Part shown: positions 11,688 to 23,448 of the stretch, piece after piece | How positions within the stretch are numbered: the stretch's first letter is position 1 | Layout: each line of letters starts with the position of its first letter | Origin: Bipolaris cookei | Taxonomy: Eukaryota > Ascomycota > Dothideomycetes > Pleosporales > Pleosporaceae | DNA: 64,000 bases | Direction of reading: 5' to 3' | Assembly (NCBI GenBank): GCA_002286855.1 | Contig: NRSV01000008.1 | Location: forward strand, 1 to 64,000 | Notes under the pieces: generated by a model | Databases searched by the model: none | What the model saw: the letters and a program-made list of their open reading frames with translations, nothing else | Told to the model about the DNA's origin: nothing | Program-made: the position numbers and the translations under genes

Positions 11688-13026
11688 GGATGGGCGAGGA
11701 GGGCGCGGGCGTTGGCGGTACGGTAGCGTGCGTCGGTGTCGGTGGTTGTGGGTGCAGGTGGGAGAATGGAGCGACGGGCGGGGGGAGGGACAGGGCAAGC
11801 AGCTCCAACTCTACTTAGGCGTGGGCTGTCGGGGCTGTCGGGGTTGGCGCAGGGCACTCAATGCAACGCGGCAACAGGCACAGAGGCAGGACGAGCAGTG
11901 GGAAGGAGAGCCGGACGGCGGAGGTCGCGATGGGATAGGAGGCTGTGCCCGAATGCAGAGACAGATGTCCACGGTGAGGTGCCAAGCCTGATCGACTTAT
12001 GAAACAGATGCGGCAGCTAACCACGCCTGGGGCAGTAGTAGCCGTGAATGCTGCCACCGCCAACGTTGCTACCACACGACCACGCAGCCAAACGGCGTGC
12101 CCGTAAGCTTTGTCGCCTCGCTTCCTGTCCCTGTCTCTGGCTTGCTTTGGTGAGGCTATCATGGCCATGCACAAACTCTGTCGGGTGCTTGCAACCCTCT
12201 CCGCCGCTAAGAGCACCATGGTTGTGGTAGTCGTGGTCCAGAACCCACCGCCTCCAAAGGGCCGGCGCTGCTGTCCTGTGTGCCTACACCAGACAATGCC
12301 GCTCCTGGGTGCAAATACGGGGCAAACACCTGTTCGTGACGGCTCGCCCATGCTAGAGACGCATGCCCACAATGGCTACCCCAGCAGCTCCAGGGAGTAG
12401 CGCCAACGTAGGCCCGTAGTACGCCGTAATAGTCTGCAGTGGCTGCCCAACTGATGGATGCGATGGATGCGCTACTACAGACCCTACCGACCCTACCGAT
12501 CCCACCGACTCTTTGCGGACCTTCAGCCTCCCAGGCCGTCTCAGGCAGATGGCAACGCAGTGTTCGACCTTTTTGGGATAATGCCTTTGTCCTGGTGGGA
12601 TTCTTTTGCTCGGCCTTTAGATTTTTCTATTTTGGCCTTGCAGCACGGGCTCCGTGTCAAGAGGCGACCAGCGACGACAAAACTCCATCGCACCCTGCTA
12701 TCGGAAATGTCTGGCTGTACAGGCAGTCCACCATGCTCCAATGGCAGCAGAAAGAGTTGTGGGTGCAGGGCATGGATGGGATGGGCACGTGAATGGCCCG
12801 GCGGACTCAGCGAGCCCCGGCGGCGCAAAAGAGGCGTGGCGGGTGTGAGACGGCGCCACGTGCAGCCCAGCCACTCTGGTCTTGGCGGGAGCGGGCAGCC
12901 AGACGTCGGGGCACCAACGTGCTTGCCAACACTACCGAGAGAGCGTGTCGTGCCCTCAGGCTTCGTCACTCGGCCATCCACTCTGCTGCAGCTGCTGCAT
13001 ACCTGCGCCACCCCTCCTCCCCCATC
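11688..13026. promoter_or_regulatory. Divergent intergenic region PBP1 / BUD6
   Basis: About 1.3 kb between the start codons of two divergent genes. No convincing protein-coding sequence is visible; several frames stay open by chance because the stretch is GC-rich. It must contain both promoters. Confidence 0.5.
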
Positions 13027-16000
13027 ATGGCCGAAGAGCCCTCTTCCATGCGCTCGTCCCAGGGGTCCTCATCGTCACGCCGTGCGCCCAAGAACGTACG
13101 TACTGACCTCGGCATTCCGCGCCCAGGAGTCCAACCGCGCCCGCTGACATATCATGCATCCTAGCCCCAGCAGCAACTCTCCCAGATCGAGAAGTCCGTC
13201 ACACATCTGCTCGTCGCCACAAAGCAACTGCTCGGTCAGTGCACGGCGCATTCAGCCCCCCACCCACATCCAATATCATATGCGCTGACACAACCCAGAG
13301 ACACTGACCCTATGGTCGCGTGGGACGGCCACTGAGAGCGAGGTCTCCGACGTCTATGTCCGTCTGGGCTATGAGTTCAACATCGCGTCGCGTGCCTTCA
13401 ATGCCATTGGCGTTGACACAAACGACCTGGGAAATGTCCCGGAACTGTTGCGCGGCATACTGGAAGAGACCCTGAGCCAGGAAGCATCCCAGGCCAGCCT
13501 CGACAACTTCCTACCTCGCATACGAGACATCATAATCAACCTCCTCCACGGCCTGAAGAAGAAGCAGCAGCGGTTACGGCAGCGTACTGGAAGAGATGGC
13601 TCACTCAACGGCGGCGGTAGTCCCCGACAAGCCAGCGTCGGTAGTTCCAGTGAAGTCGAAGATGCACAACAAGCCCGTTCAACAAGCCAAAGACTGCCTT
13701 CGAGGGGCGAAAGTCCGTCTTTTGGTGGCTCTGGCCTTCCCCCACGTTCGTCCTCAGTAGCAGGAGGCGGCCGAGCATCCCCAAGCAAGTACGACTCACT
13801 GCCCTCGAACCCGAAATCGAACCGCTCTACGAATGCAAGCCAGCTCTCTACAGACTCGTCCATGTCGAGTAATTCTGCCCAGCAAGCGCCCGTGAGCGCT
13901 CCTTACCCCTCGGACGACGCCATGCCCAAACCGCCAGAACACGCCCCACAGCCGCAACCCAACTATCCCGTCGACTTCCCGCCACCTCCACCCCCGCCAC
14001 AACAAGAAGATGCGCTGGCTGCATTGCAACGAGGAGGAGAGCTAGAGCGGAGGGCTTCGCGGAGATTCTCAGCCTATCAGATCCAGAAGCATCTCGGTAC
14101 AAATGGCATACCACTTCCGCCCGTTCAGAACTCGCCCATACCGAATAGGGGTCGGGATGTACGTGAGTCTATGAACGCAGTTCGAACAAGGGCCCCTACG
14201 CTGCACGGTCGGCAGCGATCAAACCAACAACCTGCCCAACAGCGACCAGCAGTGGAAACCAAATTTTCTTATGATCAGCACAACGACAGACGCATCTCTG
14301 AGGAGAGTTCTCAGGGCAAAGCACCAAGCCTCCCGCCACCCCAAGAATCCGGGGCAGAAGACAGTCCCATTCAGAAGACGCCACAGGACAAGATTGGTGC
14401 GCCAAAATTTCCCGAAAGTGACCAACTCGCTCTAGGCGCCACTCTCAACGGACCATTGTCTGAACCAGCCGAAATCGCACCTGGTTCACCAGCCAAAGAC
14501 GGAAGTCCTAGGCCAGCGGCGAGCCGCCACAGTTCTTACAGAACAAAGACGCCATCTCCGCAACCTTCACATTTCATTCCAGAGCAGTCGCCTCAACAAG
14601 GGAAAGAACTCACCGTTTTCCTTCAGTACAAGAGCAAGATTAAGAAGTATGTGTTTGCTGATGGTTCCGAACTCTCTTCTGCTCGCCTGCAACTAGCTTT
14701 TATCGAGAAGTTCGCTTGGGACACCCACCGCTATGGCGACCTACCCGAAATTCATATTCAGGACCCAGTTTCCGGTGTACGATACGAGTTGGAGGACATA
14801 CGCGACATCAAAGATAGAGCGGTCCTTGTGCTGAATGTGGAGCAGCTTGATGAAGTAAAGAACCATATTGATGACAAATTTGGTGGTCTCAGCAAGTTGG
14901 TGGAGAGTATAAAGACCGTTGTTGAGGATCAGCAAGCGACTATACAGCGCGTTGCAGAACGCCAACAGCAAACTAGTAAGGAGCTCGCTGGTATATCTGC
15001 AGCGCCGCTTTCTTCTAATCGCAACTCTGCTCTGTTGGCTTCACGCTCCATTCCAAGTGGTGGACCTTCTGAAGGTACTGTTACATCGGCCACTCAACTC
15101 AACGAAGTGCAGGCGCTACGTCGAGATTTAGCCGTTGTCCGCCAGACATATTCATCATTTGTTTCGGATATACAAGCGAGCATGGCGACGATACGTACAA
15201 AGGCAGGTGCCGTCAAATCCACTGCTATCAAGGTTGCGTTGCCTTCACTTGACGGCGATAGTGGTCGCGCCTACATCAATAACGGAAAGAAGGCTTTGCA
15301 GGACGACTCGGAGAAAATTGTCAACAGGGTGGATGATCTCCAGGATCTTGTAGAAGATCTCAGAAAGGACGTTGTCATGCGTGGAGTTAGGCCCCTACCT
15401 CGCCAACTTGAGACTACAGCCAAAGATCTGTCGATGGCCACTGCAGAGCTCAAGAAGTTGCAGGACGTTTTGGCCAAGGAGAAGCCGCTCTGGACCAAGA
15501 TTTGGGAGCAAGAACTGCAGACTGTCTGCGAGGAGCGAGACATGCTTACTATGCAAGAAGAACTCGCGGCCGATTTACAAGACGATCTTGAGAAGGCGGC
15601 CCAGACGCTGGAGCTGGTTGAACAGGCGACTAAGCAGCAGAACCTAGAGAGTGAGAAGGAAAATGGCAAGGGAATGCGCTCTGCGAGCGGTCGCAGCATG
15701 CTTAATGCAGTGGCGGCGGACAAGGTCATTGACCCCCGGCAAGCTCGTGATGGTGTCCTGGGCGAGGTCAAGGCTCTGCAACCAAACCACGAAGGTAGAC
15801 TGGAAGCCATCGAGCGAGCTGAAAAGGCGCGTCAACGCGATCTCGCGACAAGAAACGACGATGAGTTTAAGCGCGAACTGGGCAATTTTGTTGAAGAAGG
15901 AAAGCTAAAGAAGAGCGGTGGCGTGGAAGAAACAGAGCGTTTACGCAAAGCAAAGGACGAGCGAGCCCGCAAGGAGAACTTTGAGCGCGAGGCTGCACGC

Positions 16001-16174
16001 CAAAGAGCAAAAGCAGAGAAACAGGCGAGGGAGGCTGAGGCCGCTGCAGCTGCTGCCGCGGCCGCGGCGGCCGCCCCTCCTGAGGGCGATAGCGCTGAAG
16101 GACAGAACGGAGAGGCTGAAGCTGTACCCGAGAAACCAGAGGAGACTAAGGGAGATGAAGGTGGACCCGCCTAG
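13027..16174 (+). CDS. BUD6: Bud6/Aip3 actin- and formin-binding polarity protein
   Basis: Three exons: 13027-13095, 13165-13234 and 13299-16174; 1004 aa. The introns (69 and 64 nt) are GT-AG; the first acceptor could also be 6 nt later without changing the frame. The N-terminal conserved block (IEKSVTHLLVATKQLLETLTLWSRG, then SEVSDVYVRLGYEFN) is the family signature. A disordered Ser/Pro region at about 160-470 includes a poly-Pro run. The AIP3 core begins near 480 (ELTVFLQYKSKIKKYVF) and runs through long coiled coils. The end is a Lys/Glu/Arg helix with an uninterrupted stretch of 12 or more Ala residues. Bud6 is known to bind actin monomers and activate formins at polarity sites and septa. 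Confidence 0.93.
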
Positions 16175-16583
16175 ACAACGGCCACTTTCCATATTCATTT
16201 TTAGTCCTTCCTTTTCGGGTACCTTGCACAAAGAGCTGTGATATCTCTGGGTGTCTAGATCTGCCACAAAGCCGCTCTACAACCCGGCCTAGTATGCAAC
16301 CCTATCACGTTCCGCTATCCATGCAAATGAGATATACAGAGACTACGGCTTCAGATCTTCATGTGACGCCAGGAGCGTCATTGCCTCCAACTACATATAC
16401 ACCTTCATCTTCTACCACTATGTCACGCTTCGATCCCTCGCCATACGTCCCCATGACGAGATGAGCAAGAAGCGAAACCACTGCGCCGCCTCGATACCCC
16501 GTATTCTTGCCAGACCTACCACCAACCCTCCTTGCCTGGAGGAATGTTAGATACTATACCAACAACTACACTTTTACCTTGCC

Positions 16584-16614
<31 letters not shown>

Positions 16615-17688
16615 TTCTTCTTCTTCTTCTTCTTCTTCTTCTTCTTCCTCACCGAATCTCTCATCGTTGTTTTCTTGTCCTCTTCCGCACTATCGCAGTG
16701 CTAGTACTACTACTATCTAACATGACGACGCGCCCTTGTATCCTCAGGCCGAAACACAAGGCACCGGTAGGAGAGGCGATGATGTAGCAGAGCATCATAC
16801 TGAAACATCCAGCATCCTCTCTTCTTACCCCAAGTGTGTCCAGTAAGAACCTATCGTCTTGGTTCTCGGCTTTGGGACGCAAATAAGCTGCTGTTGTAGT
16901 GGATAGGGTTATGTTCTCCATCCATCAGTTTTTTGCTGCGGCAGGACGAGGAGAAGTAGGACGAGGGAAAGAGGAAGAGTAGGAGTCATGGATGGTGGGT
17001 GGGTAGTAGTACCCTAGGGGCATCAAGGAATGAATTATGGATTAAAGAATTTTACGTGTTATGCTCAAGGGTGTTGTGTTTGTATGAGGAATTAGTCGAG
17101 GCATTTGTTTGGGCGTTGTATCTGTTTTTCCTTTACTGTCCGTTTTTTTCTTTTGATTTTCTGGCAGCGAACGTCAATCGTCCTTCCCATTATTGTTACC
17201 AGTAGCCGTCATGGTTCTTTGTATCTCTATGATAGAAGAGTAAAGGGAAATCACGCATAGCGATCATGGCGTTGGGTGTAAATCGGATCAATTTATCATG
17301 CGATTAAGAGTAAAAGACTTTCTCAAGGAGCGAACTAGAGGGAATCAATGTTATCATCACTAAGTACTGACTACAACGATATCCCATCATTGCATTGTCT
17401 GCCTTCTATCTTCATCTGTATACTATGCAACAATGATTTGTGCCCCCGCATCTCTATAATACAGCGTGCCGCTCAAACAGACACGTGTGTATGTGACCTG
17501 ATAATCACTTCCCAAACCTTGATGATTAAGAGCCTTCCTGTTTCCCCACAGATGCCCATCTAATGTTTGACCAATTACCTCCCCATTACTGAGTATCATT
17601 TCCCGCCAAAACGCCAACGCTGATGCAAATGCATGGATTCATGCGCATATCATTCACTAATCTTACTTGCCGGATGAAGTCGTGATCC
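16175..17688. other. Convergent intergenic region BUD6 / LST8
   Basis: 3' flanks of two convergent genes. It holds a long TTC microsatellite but no supported gene. Confidence 0.55.
16592..16647. repeat. (TTC)n microsatellite
   Basis: About 18 uninterrupted TTC/CTT units, giving a strong strand asymmetry (polypyrimidine on the plus strand). Confidence 0.95.
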
Positions 17689-18846
17689 CTAATTACCAAC
17701 AGCAGTGTCGTTCAAGGCTACACATACGGCTCCACGATGGTGTCCGTTGTATTGCCGAATAATGCTTTGACTACCTAGTTCCCACAATCGCGCATAGTGG
17801 TCGGAACAGGCGGTGACTAGATATGCGCTATCGGCCGAGAAGGCGCAATCCCAAACCCATCTCTGGTGACCGTGTAGTGTAGTCTCGAGCGGAAAGGCTG
17901 CTGGGTCGCGTTCGCTGGCTGATGGGAGGTTGTCGTTGGGTGTGACGTTATGGGGAGCCGAGGTGTCAACAGACCAAATGCGAGCTGTGTGATCGGCGGA
18001 GCAAGTGGCTAGATGGCGGACATCGGGGGAGAGGAGAACGCGAGTGATGTAAGTGGTATGTGCGACGAACTTGCATATGGGCAGGATAGATGTAGTGTCG
18101 CTACGTTGAATCATTCGCCAGACATAGACATTGCCCTGTTGCTCTTGTTAGAATCCATTCGTAGAGTCTCCGCTCTCTGAAGAATGGGCAAACCCACAGC
18201 GTTATTTCCAGCACAAACCATGCTGCCGTCGCTGGCAACAGTCACACTTGCGACACTGACATCGTCTTCGGGAATGAGCTGATGAGAGCACTTGTTTTCG
18301 CCGAGGTCCCAGATCCTTACATTGCCGCCGCGATCACAACTGATCAATTCTCCCTGGTTTGGGTGAATGACCACATCGTTGACCGGGACACCGTGGGTGT
18401 AGTTGCGCTGGACATTGCCTGACCGTGTATCCCAGATCTTGACTGTGCCATCTTCCGATGAAGTGACTAACCACTTAGATTCACAGTGAAACGCGACACC
18501 GGTAATGTTCGAAGTATGGCCGTCAAAAGTAAGGATCGCATTCGGGTTGGTCGATTTGATGTCATAGAGCTTTACAGTGTGATGGCCAGCAGCAGCGAGG
18601 TAGCGTTTGTCAGGCGAGATGCAAAGGCGATTGACTTGCGAGTCTGGGTGAGGAATGGTGCGGGAGCAGATTCCAGACAGCGCTTCCCAGAATCTGACGT
18701 TGAGCTGTCAGTATAGATTGCGAACAACGCGAGTTCAAATATATGCGGACCGAATAGTATGGTCATAACCAGCTATACAAGGAGTTAATATTATTCTTTG
18801 AAGCTTTGTAGCACTTCCACGTACCAGTGCAGAGAATGACTGACAT
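17689..18846 (-). CDS. LST8: LST8, WD40 subunit of TOR complexes
   Basis: Four exons: 18846-18825, 18772-18751, 18693-18198 and 18135-17689; 328 aa. The protein is made almost entirely of WD40 repeats, starting MSVILCTAGYDHTIRFWEALSG, with later copies ending in KIWDTRSG, RIWDLGEN, RIWSVDTS and RLWELGSQ. The ending HHRGAVCVALND is the typical LST8 C-terminus. LST8 stabilises the TOR kinase domain in TORC1 and TORC2. The two tiny 22-nt coding exons are supported by frame continuity. The third intron starts with the weak donor GTGGGT. It is upstream of and parallel to nothing obviously related. Confidence 0.92.
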
Positions 18847-19324
18847 GATGGGCAGTCAACGCGGAGATATTTCTGGGCTGGCCGGCTCGTGTCTGTATCG
18901 GACAACAGAAGTAGATTTGGGTAGCGTTGCAATGCTTTCTTGTCGAATAATTCCGGGAGATAAAAAAAATCAATGAAGCGCGACGATACAAAACATATTG
19001 TTTGTGTGTATTGTCTACAGGCACAGGAGGGGAAGCTACGCATTGAGGGGAGTGGGAGTTGAGTTGGAGTGGCTCGGGAGTGCTTGGACCATCTCCCAGC
19101 CCTACGGCGGTCAGCCTTTCCTGGCCTAGCGCCATGTAACATCTCCCATTGACCGATTGACCGATTGACTAACATACAATAATTACCTCTAGAGGTTTTC
19201 AAGACGCTAGAGAAATGTGATTGATGTAGAAGTGTCTTTTGGAAAAGAAACGCAAAATCATTGTTTTGTAAAATATATACGTCCTCAGACATGCGGTAAA
19301 TAAACAAATCTTGTACTCCACGCT
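18847..19324. other. LST8 promoter / oxidase 3' flank
   Basis: About 480 bp upstream of LST8 and downstream of the FMN oxidase gene, both on the minus strand. No further gene seen. Confidence 0.5.
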
Positions 19325-20751
19325 CTACAGCTTGCTAGCCGTTGGCAACAACTGGTATCCTTTTGGCTCACTGTCCAGCACATCTCTTGTTATCTCCCCG
19401 ATGTTCTTGAACCCACCAACAGTCATCAATATATCCAGGTCTGCCAACAAGCTCTTCATGACATGGGTGACACCTGTCTCGCCCATAATGGCAAGACCCC
19501 AAATCCAGAGCCGGCCAACGAAGACGAATTTTGCACCCAGAGCAAGCGCCTTAACAACATCAGATGCCGAGCGAACACCCGAGTCAAACATGATGTATAT
19601 TTTATCGCCAACAGCTGGTGAAGGGTTAGCAAAGGAGGTGCTAGAAACTGATACTTGGAAGGCATACCGTCGGCAATCTTTTCCAAAGCATCCAAGCTTG
19701 CAACTGCCCCATCAACCTGTCGTCCAGCGTGGTTGCTTACAACGATACCATCAAAACCCAATTCCACGGCATTTTTGGCATCTTCCACACTCTGAATTCC
19801 CTTCAAAGAAAATGGCTTGCCTCCGCTAAGTTCCTTCCAGAGCTTCATTGCCCATACAGCCTTTTCCCATGTATGCGCGCGTCCATGCCATACATTATCA
19901 ATCCAGAGTGCACCGGCCTCGTTTGGCTGGGTTGTAGGATCAATGCCCTTCTCTTCCAATCTCTTTCGGAAAACCGGGTCAGTCAAGCCCAGGTCCGCAC
20001 CTATGCCATGGTAGAAAGCATAGTTTGAGTTTGCGACATCGTCGTGTCGCCAGCCGAGTTGCCATGTATCTACTGTGAGGATACATGCCGTAAAGCCACT
20101 GTTCACTGCGCGCTGCAGGAGCGAGCGCGTGAGCTCATCATCATGTGGCATATATAATTGGAAAAACCTGAGGCCCTTTTCACCACCACCGGCAGCGGTT
20201 CCGACATCGCCTCGACTATTCTTCACACCTTGGTCATTAGCATGGCCAACATCCTCTATGCTTTGTGAACCTGCTGTTGAAAGGCAGTAGGGTAGTCCTA
20301 ATGCTCCCGCAGATCTCGCTACAGGTAACTCGCCTTGTGGATTATAGATCTTGTTGATGCCGACAGGTGCAAATCCAATTGGTGCAGGAACTCTGTGTCC
20401 AAAGATCTCGGCTGCAGTGTCACGTTGATTGGTATCAACAAGCATGCGTGGAATGATCCGATGCCGGTAGAAAGCCTGTCTATTGGCGGCGTGGGTGCGT
20501 GATTGACCGGCATTGGAGGAGGCATAAAACCAGCCTCCTTGACTAAGTTTCTCTTTTGCTAACTCTTCAAGCTTGCCGGGATCTATTACATACCTTAGCA
20601 TGGATGAAGTAAGATGTCACCAAGGCAAGGTGACCATACCGGTATTGAAGACTGGGACTTTGCCTTCATTCGATTTCCAAAAGTTCTCACGCTGATACAA
20701 TGCCCACTGTGGAGTTGTACGGACTTTCTGGTTGGGGTTGACGGGGTCCAT
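19325..20751 (-). CDS. FMN-dependent 2-hydroxy-acid oxidase (lactate 2-monooxygenase-like)
   Basis: Three exons: 20751-20640, 20582-19668 and 19614-19325; 438 aa; introns of 57 and 53 nt. The FMN_dh barrel shows APIGFAPVGINK (FMN phosphate region), CLSTAGSQSIEDV, FFQLYMPHDDE, the flavin Lys in SLKGIQSVEDA near residue 296, the catalytic His in SNHAGRQVDGA near 320, and the phosphate loop MFDSGVRSASDV and FVGRLW. No cytochrome b5 domain and no mitochondrial presequence are present, unlike cytochrome b2, so it is more like cytosolic or peroxisomal lactate oxidases and monooxygenases. The C-terminus (TASKL) ends in SKL, the canonical peroxisomal PTS1; peroxisomal location is therefore likely. 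Confidence 0.9.
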
Positions 20752-21668
20752 TGTGAGAAAGACTGGGCAGATGGAGTGCTAGGAGATGCGGAAGGAGGTG
20801 AGACTGAAAATGGGTATAAACTCTTTTGAATCTGTGATCAGAGCCAGTCACGTCAAATCATAGCTTGTTATTTCCGGCACTACCAAAGTCATACTATAAT
20901 TGTGACGCTTGCACCGACATCACAAATTATGACCAAATCTGATGGTGCGCGGACATGGACTCTGGACATCTGTGTTATCTCCGGCGTTTTGCACACGAAC
21001 CCACACTCCCGAGAGTTGCAAGCACTAGAATTGAAACGAGGCTGCAAAACGCATGGATGGTGTGGATGGTGGCTCAGTTTCGTAAAGTGCGGGGCCTTTG
21101 ATTTGGTCCGTCGTTGTAGTCCCAATGCCGTCTAGATGACGCGTGGTGATGTTCAAGGTGTATGGGACAGTGCGCAACTGACGACAGCGTGAGTGAGCAC
21201 ATCCAAAACTTGTCTACAACCCATGAACGGAATCCCGATTGGGCAGCGAAAGCCTGAAATAACATACATGTAGAATACTGACGGCATTGCTCTTAAACCC
21301 ATGCGCACAACAGCACATTCGGATCAATATGACGTCATAGCTTGGTGGTCACAGTCTCTGCGGGGAAAAGTACGTGCACACCAGTGGTAAGCTCTGTTTC
21401 AGTAGAACAAAGGTATCATGAAAAAAGAGATAGCTAGGCATAGGGGATGGCGACTCTAGTCCGCCAGGTATCATTCCATAACACTACCCGCATGGGTTCC
21501 GTGAGGCTTGTTTCCATGGCCCACTACTTTGATCCTGCAAGAAACCAATACCCATCATCGCTTACAAGACAAAAAGATTCGTAAGATAGGCACTACATTT
21601 TGATATGCATCGAGGTCGGTCTTTCATGGCCCTGTATGAATGCTGTGGCCAGGTCAAGTGAGCACAAG
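20752..21668. other. Intergenic: oxidase promoter and PP2C 3' flank
   Basis: About 0.9 kb with no supported gene, between two minus-strand genes. Confidence 0.5.
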
Positions 21669-23448
21669 CTACTTCTCGCTTGTCTTGGCTTGAGCCTCTT
21701 TCGATTGAGGCTCAGGAGCATCAGACTTTTCAGTCTGTACAGAGGACGGCGACTCGGTTACTTGGACTTTGCTCTCACGCTGAGGGCCGGGGGTGCCTTG
21801 GCGGTCCTGGCGCGACTTGTTGTCGGCCTCCTGGTTGTACTTGTTGACTTGCGAGTCAAGATCCTTGTCCTCATCCTCGTTATCAAACATCTCGTGCTCA
21901 TTGTCTCCGGTAGAGACTTCTGTGCCATCACCGAGGAGGATGATGCGGCCGCCATTGCCGTTATTCGGCCGGAAGCGGCTATCGAGATCCATGTCGATGT
22001 CATCAGGAGAATCGTCAATGCGATGGTGAACACCGGGACCGCGGAACTCGGCTACACAATTGTATTAGAACTGAACTACTCTTCCGCCTTGGGAGATTCG
22101 GCTGGATCTTCTGACTTGCCATACTCTGGCGGCGCACATGGACCCTCTCCATTCGCAACCCGCTTTGCGATGTCCTCATACCACTGCTCCTTTGTCCTTC
22201 CTTGCAGGAGACCAACAATAATCATCGTCATGTTGTCGCAGCCAACACCTCCAGTGTCGCTGTTAGAGGCCAGGCAGTTGTCCATCATATTCTCGCAAAT
22301 GGATGCGAGATCCTGCTTTGCGACAATCCCGCGCCTAACAAACTCGACAACGGCTTGAGAAGACTGGCAGTCCCAGATACCTGAAATCCAGTCAGTAAAG
22401 GTGTGTGTGGCTACAGAGACTGCTCCTCTCACCATCACAAGCCACAATCAGGAACTCATCGTCCTGGTTGATATCGTGTATCTCGACGTCGGGATAGGCG
22501 GTGACTATTTGCTGTTCTGGGGGAAGATCGGCACTCTTCTTGAATTCGAAATCGCCTATGGCGCGCGACAAAGCAAGGTTACCGTTAACGCGGCCAAAGT
22601 CGACAAAGCCACCTGCGGCTTGGATGCGTGCTTTCTCGGCTGGGATATGTCAGTGGTAATCGCACACCGTTTGCGTGTTTGCTTACCCTCATTCTGCGGC
22701 TTGTGGTCGAATGAAAGGGGCTTTGCCCTGCCCTTGACTCCTAGAACAGTGCGCGAGTCGCCTGCATTGGCCTGTCCGTGTGAGCGTCGCAACGTGGTAG
22801 GATATGGGGTTGACATACGACGTAGATTTTGTCCTTTGTCAGGACACCGACCGATGCCGTGCAACCAGACACTTCTTCTTCGTACTTGGGGTCTGTTGGC
22901 AGGTGTCAGGTGGCCCGTGATAGATGGGGATGATGTTGACAGTTGACTTACCACACAGAATCTCGCGATCTGTTGCCAGGAAGCCATCTTGCAGAGCCTT
23001 TTTGATGTCTCCCTGTTTGAATGCTTCTTGCTTTGCGACAATCTTGTGCAGCTGCTCGCCAGCATACAAAGCCACCTTGTCACCACCGTGTCCGTCGTAC
23101 ACACCGAAGAAGGCCAGTCGCTTGTCTGTGGGCGTGCCCTTGGTGTCGTCGGCATTGAAGTCTAATACGGTGGCATGTGCGTCCTCCATGCTGATGCGCC
23201 AGCCCTGCATCGAGGAGACACCGTAGATGAGTGACTCGCCCTCGCCATTTTCAGATTTCTAGAAAGATGCAATGTCAGCATTTCAGGCCACACAACACAG
23301 CATGCGCGCCGTGGCCGGGCGATGCAAAGCGACTGTCGCCGCGTTTTAAGGGGGGTGGAAAGAAGGACACAGTGCGGGGGCGGGGTGGGCGGCAGCATTG
23401 GGAGGCAATTACCTTGTCGACGACGGGCTCGGAGAGTGTCTGACCCAT
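21669..23448 (-). CDS. PTC2: PP2C-type Ser/Thr phosphatase (Ptc2/Ptc3 class)
   Basis: Seven exons: 23448-23413, 23258-22952, 22892-22819, 22771-22687, 22639-22433, 22380-22120 and 22051-21669; 450 aa. It starts MGQTLSEPVVDK, so Gly2 fits the N-myristoylation pattern MGxxxS. PP2C motifs: SMQGWRISMEDAHA, FFGVYDGHGGD (metal-binding Asp), NAGDSR, LALSRAIGDFEFK, VACDGIWD and GCDNMTMIIV. The last intron (22119-22052) begins with GC (GCAAGT), not GT; splicing it joins EYA to EFRGPGVHH and gives an acidic C-terminal tail of about 127 residues. If unspliced, a stop follows after about 14 codons. Ptc2/3 dephosphorylate Hog1, Rad53 and Cdc28 in yeast. Confidence 0.93.

Noticed and set aside
12458..13147. 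229-codon open frame upstream of BUD6
   Set aside because: GC-rich divergent promoter; the frame overlaps the BUD6 start and shows no protein-like motifs.
16507..16720. Frames translating the TTC repeat as poly-Phe or poly-Ser
   Set aside because: Artefact of the microsatellite.
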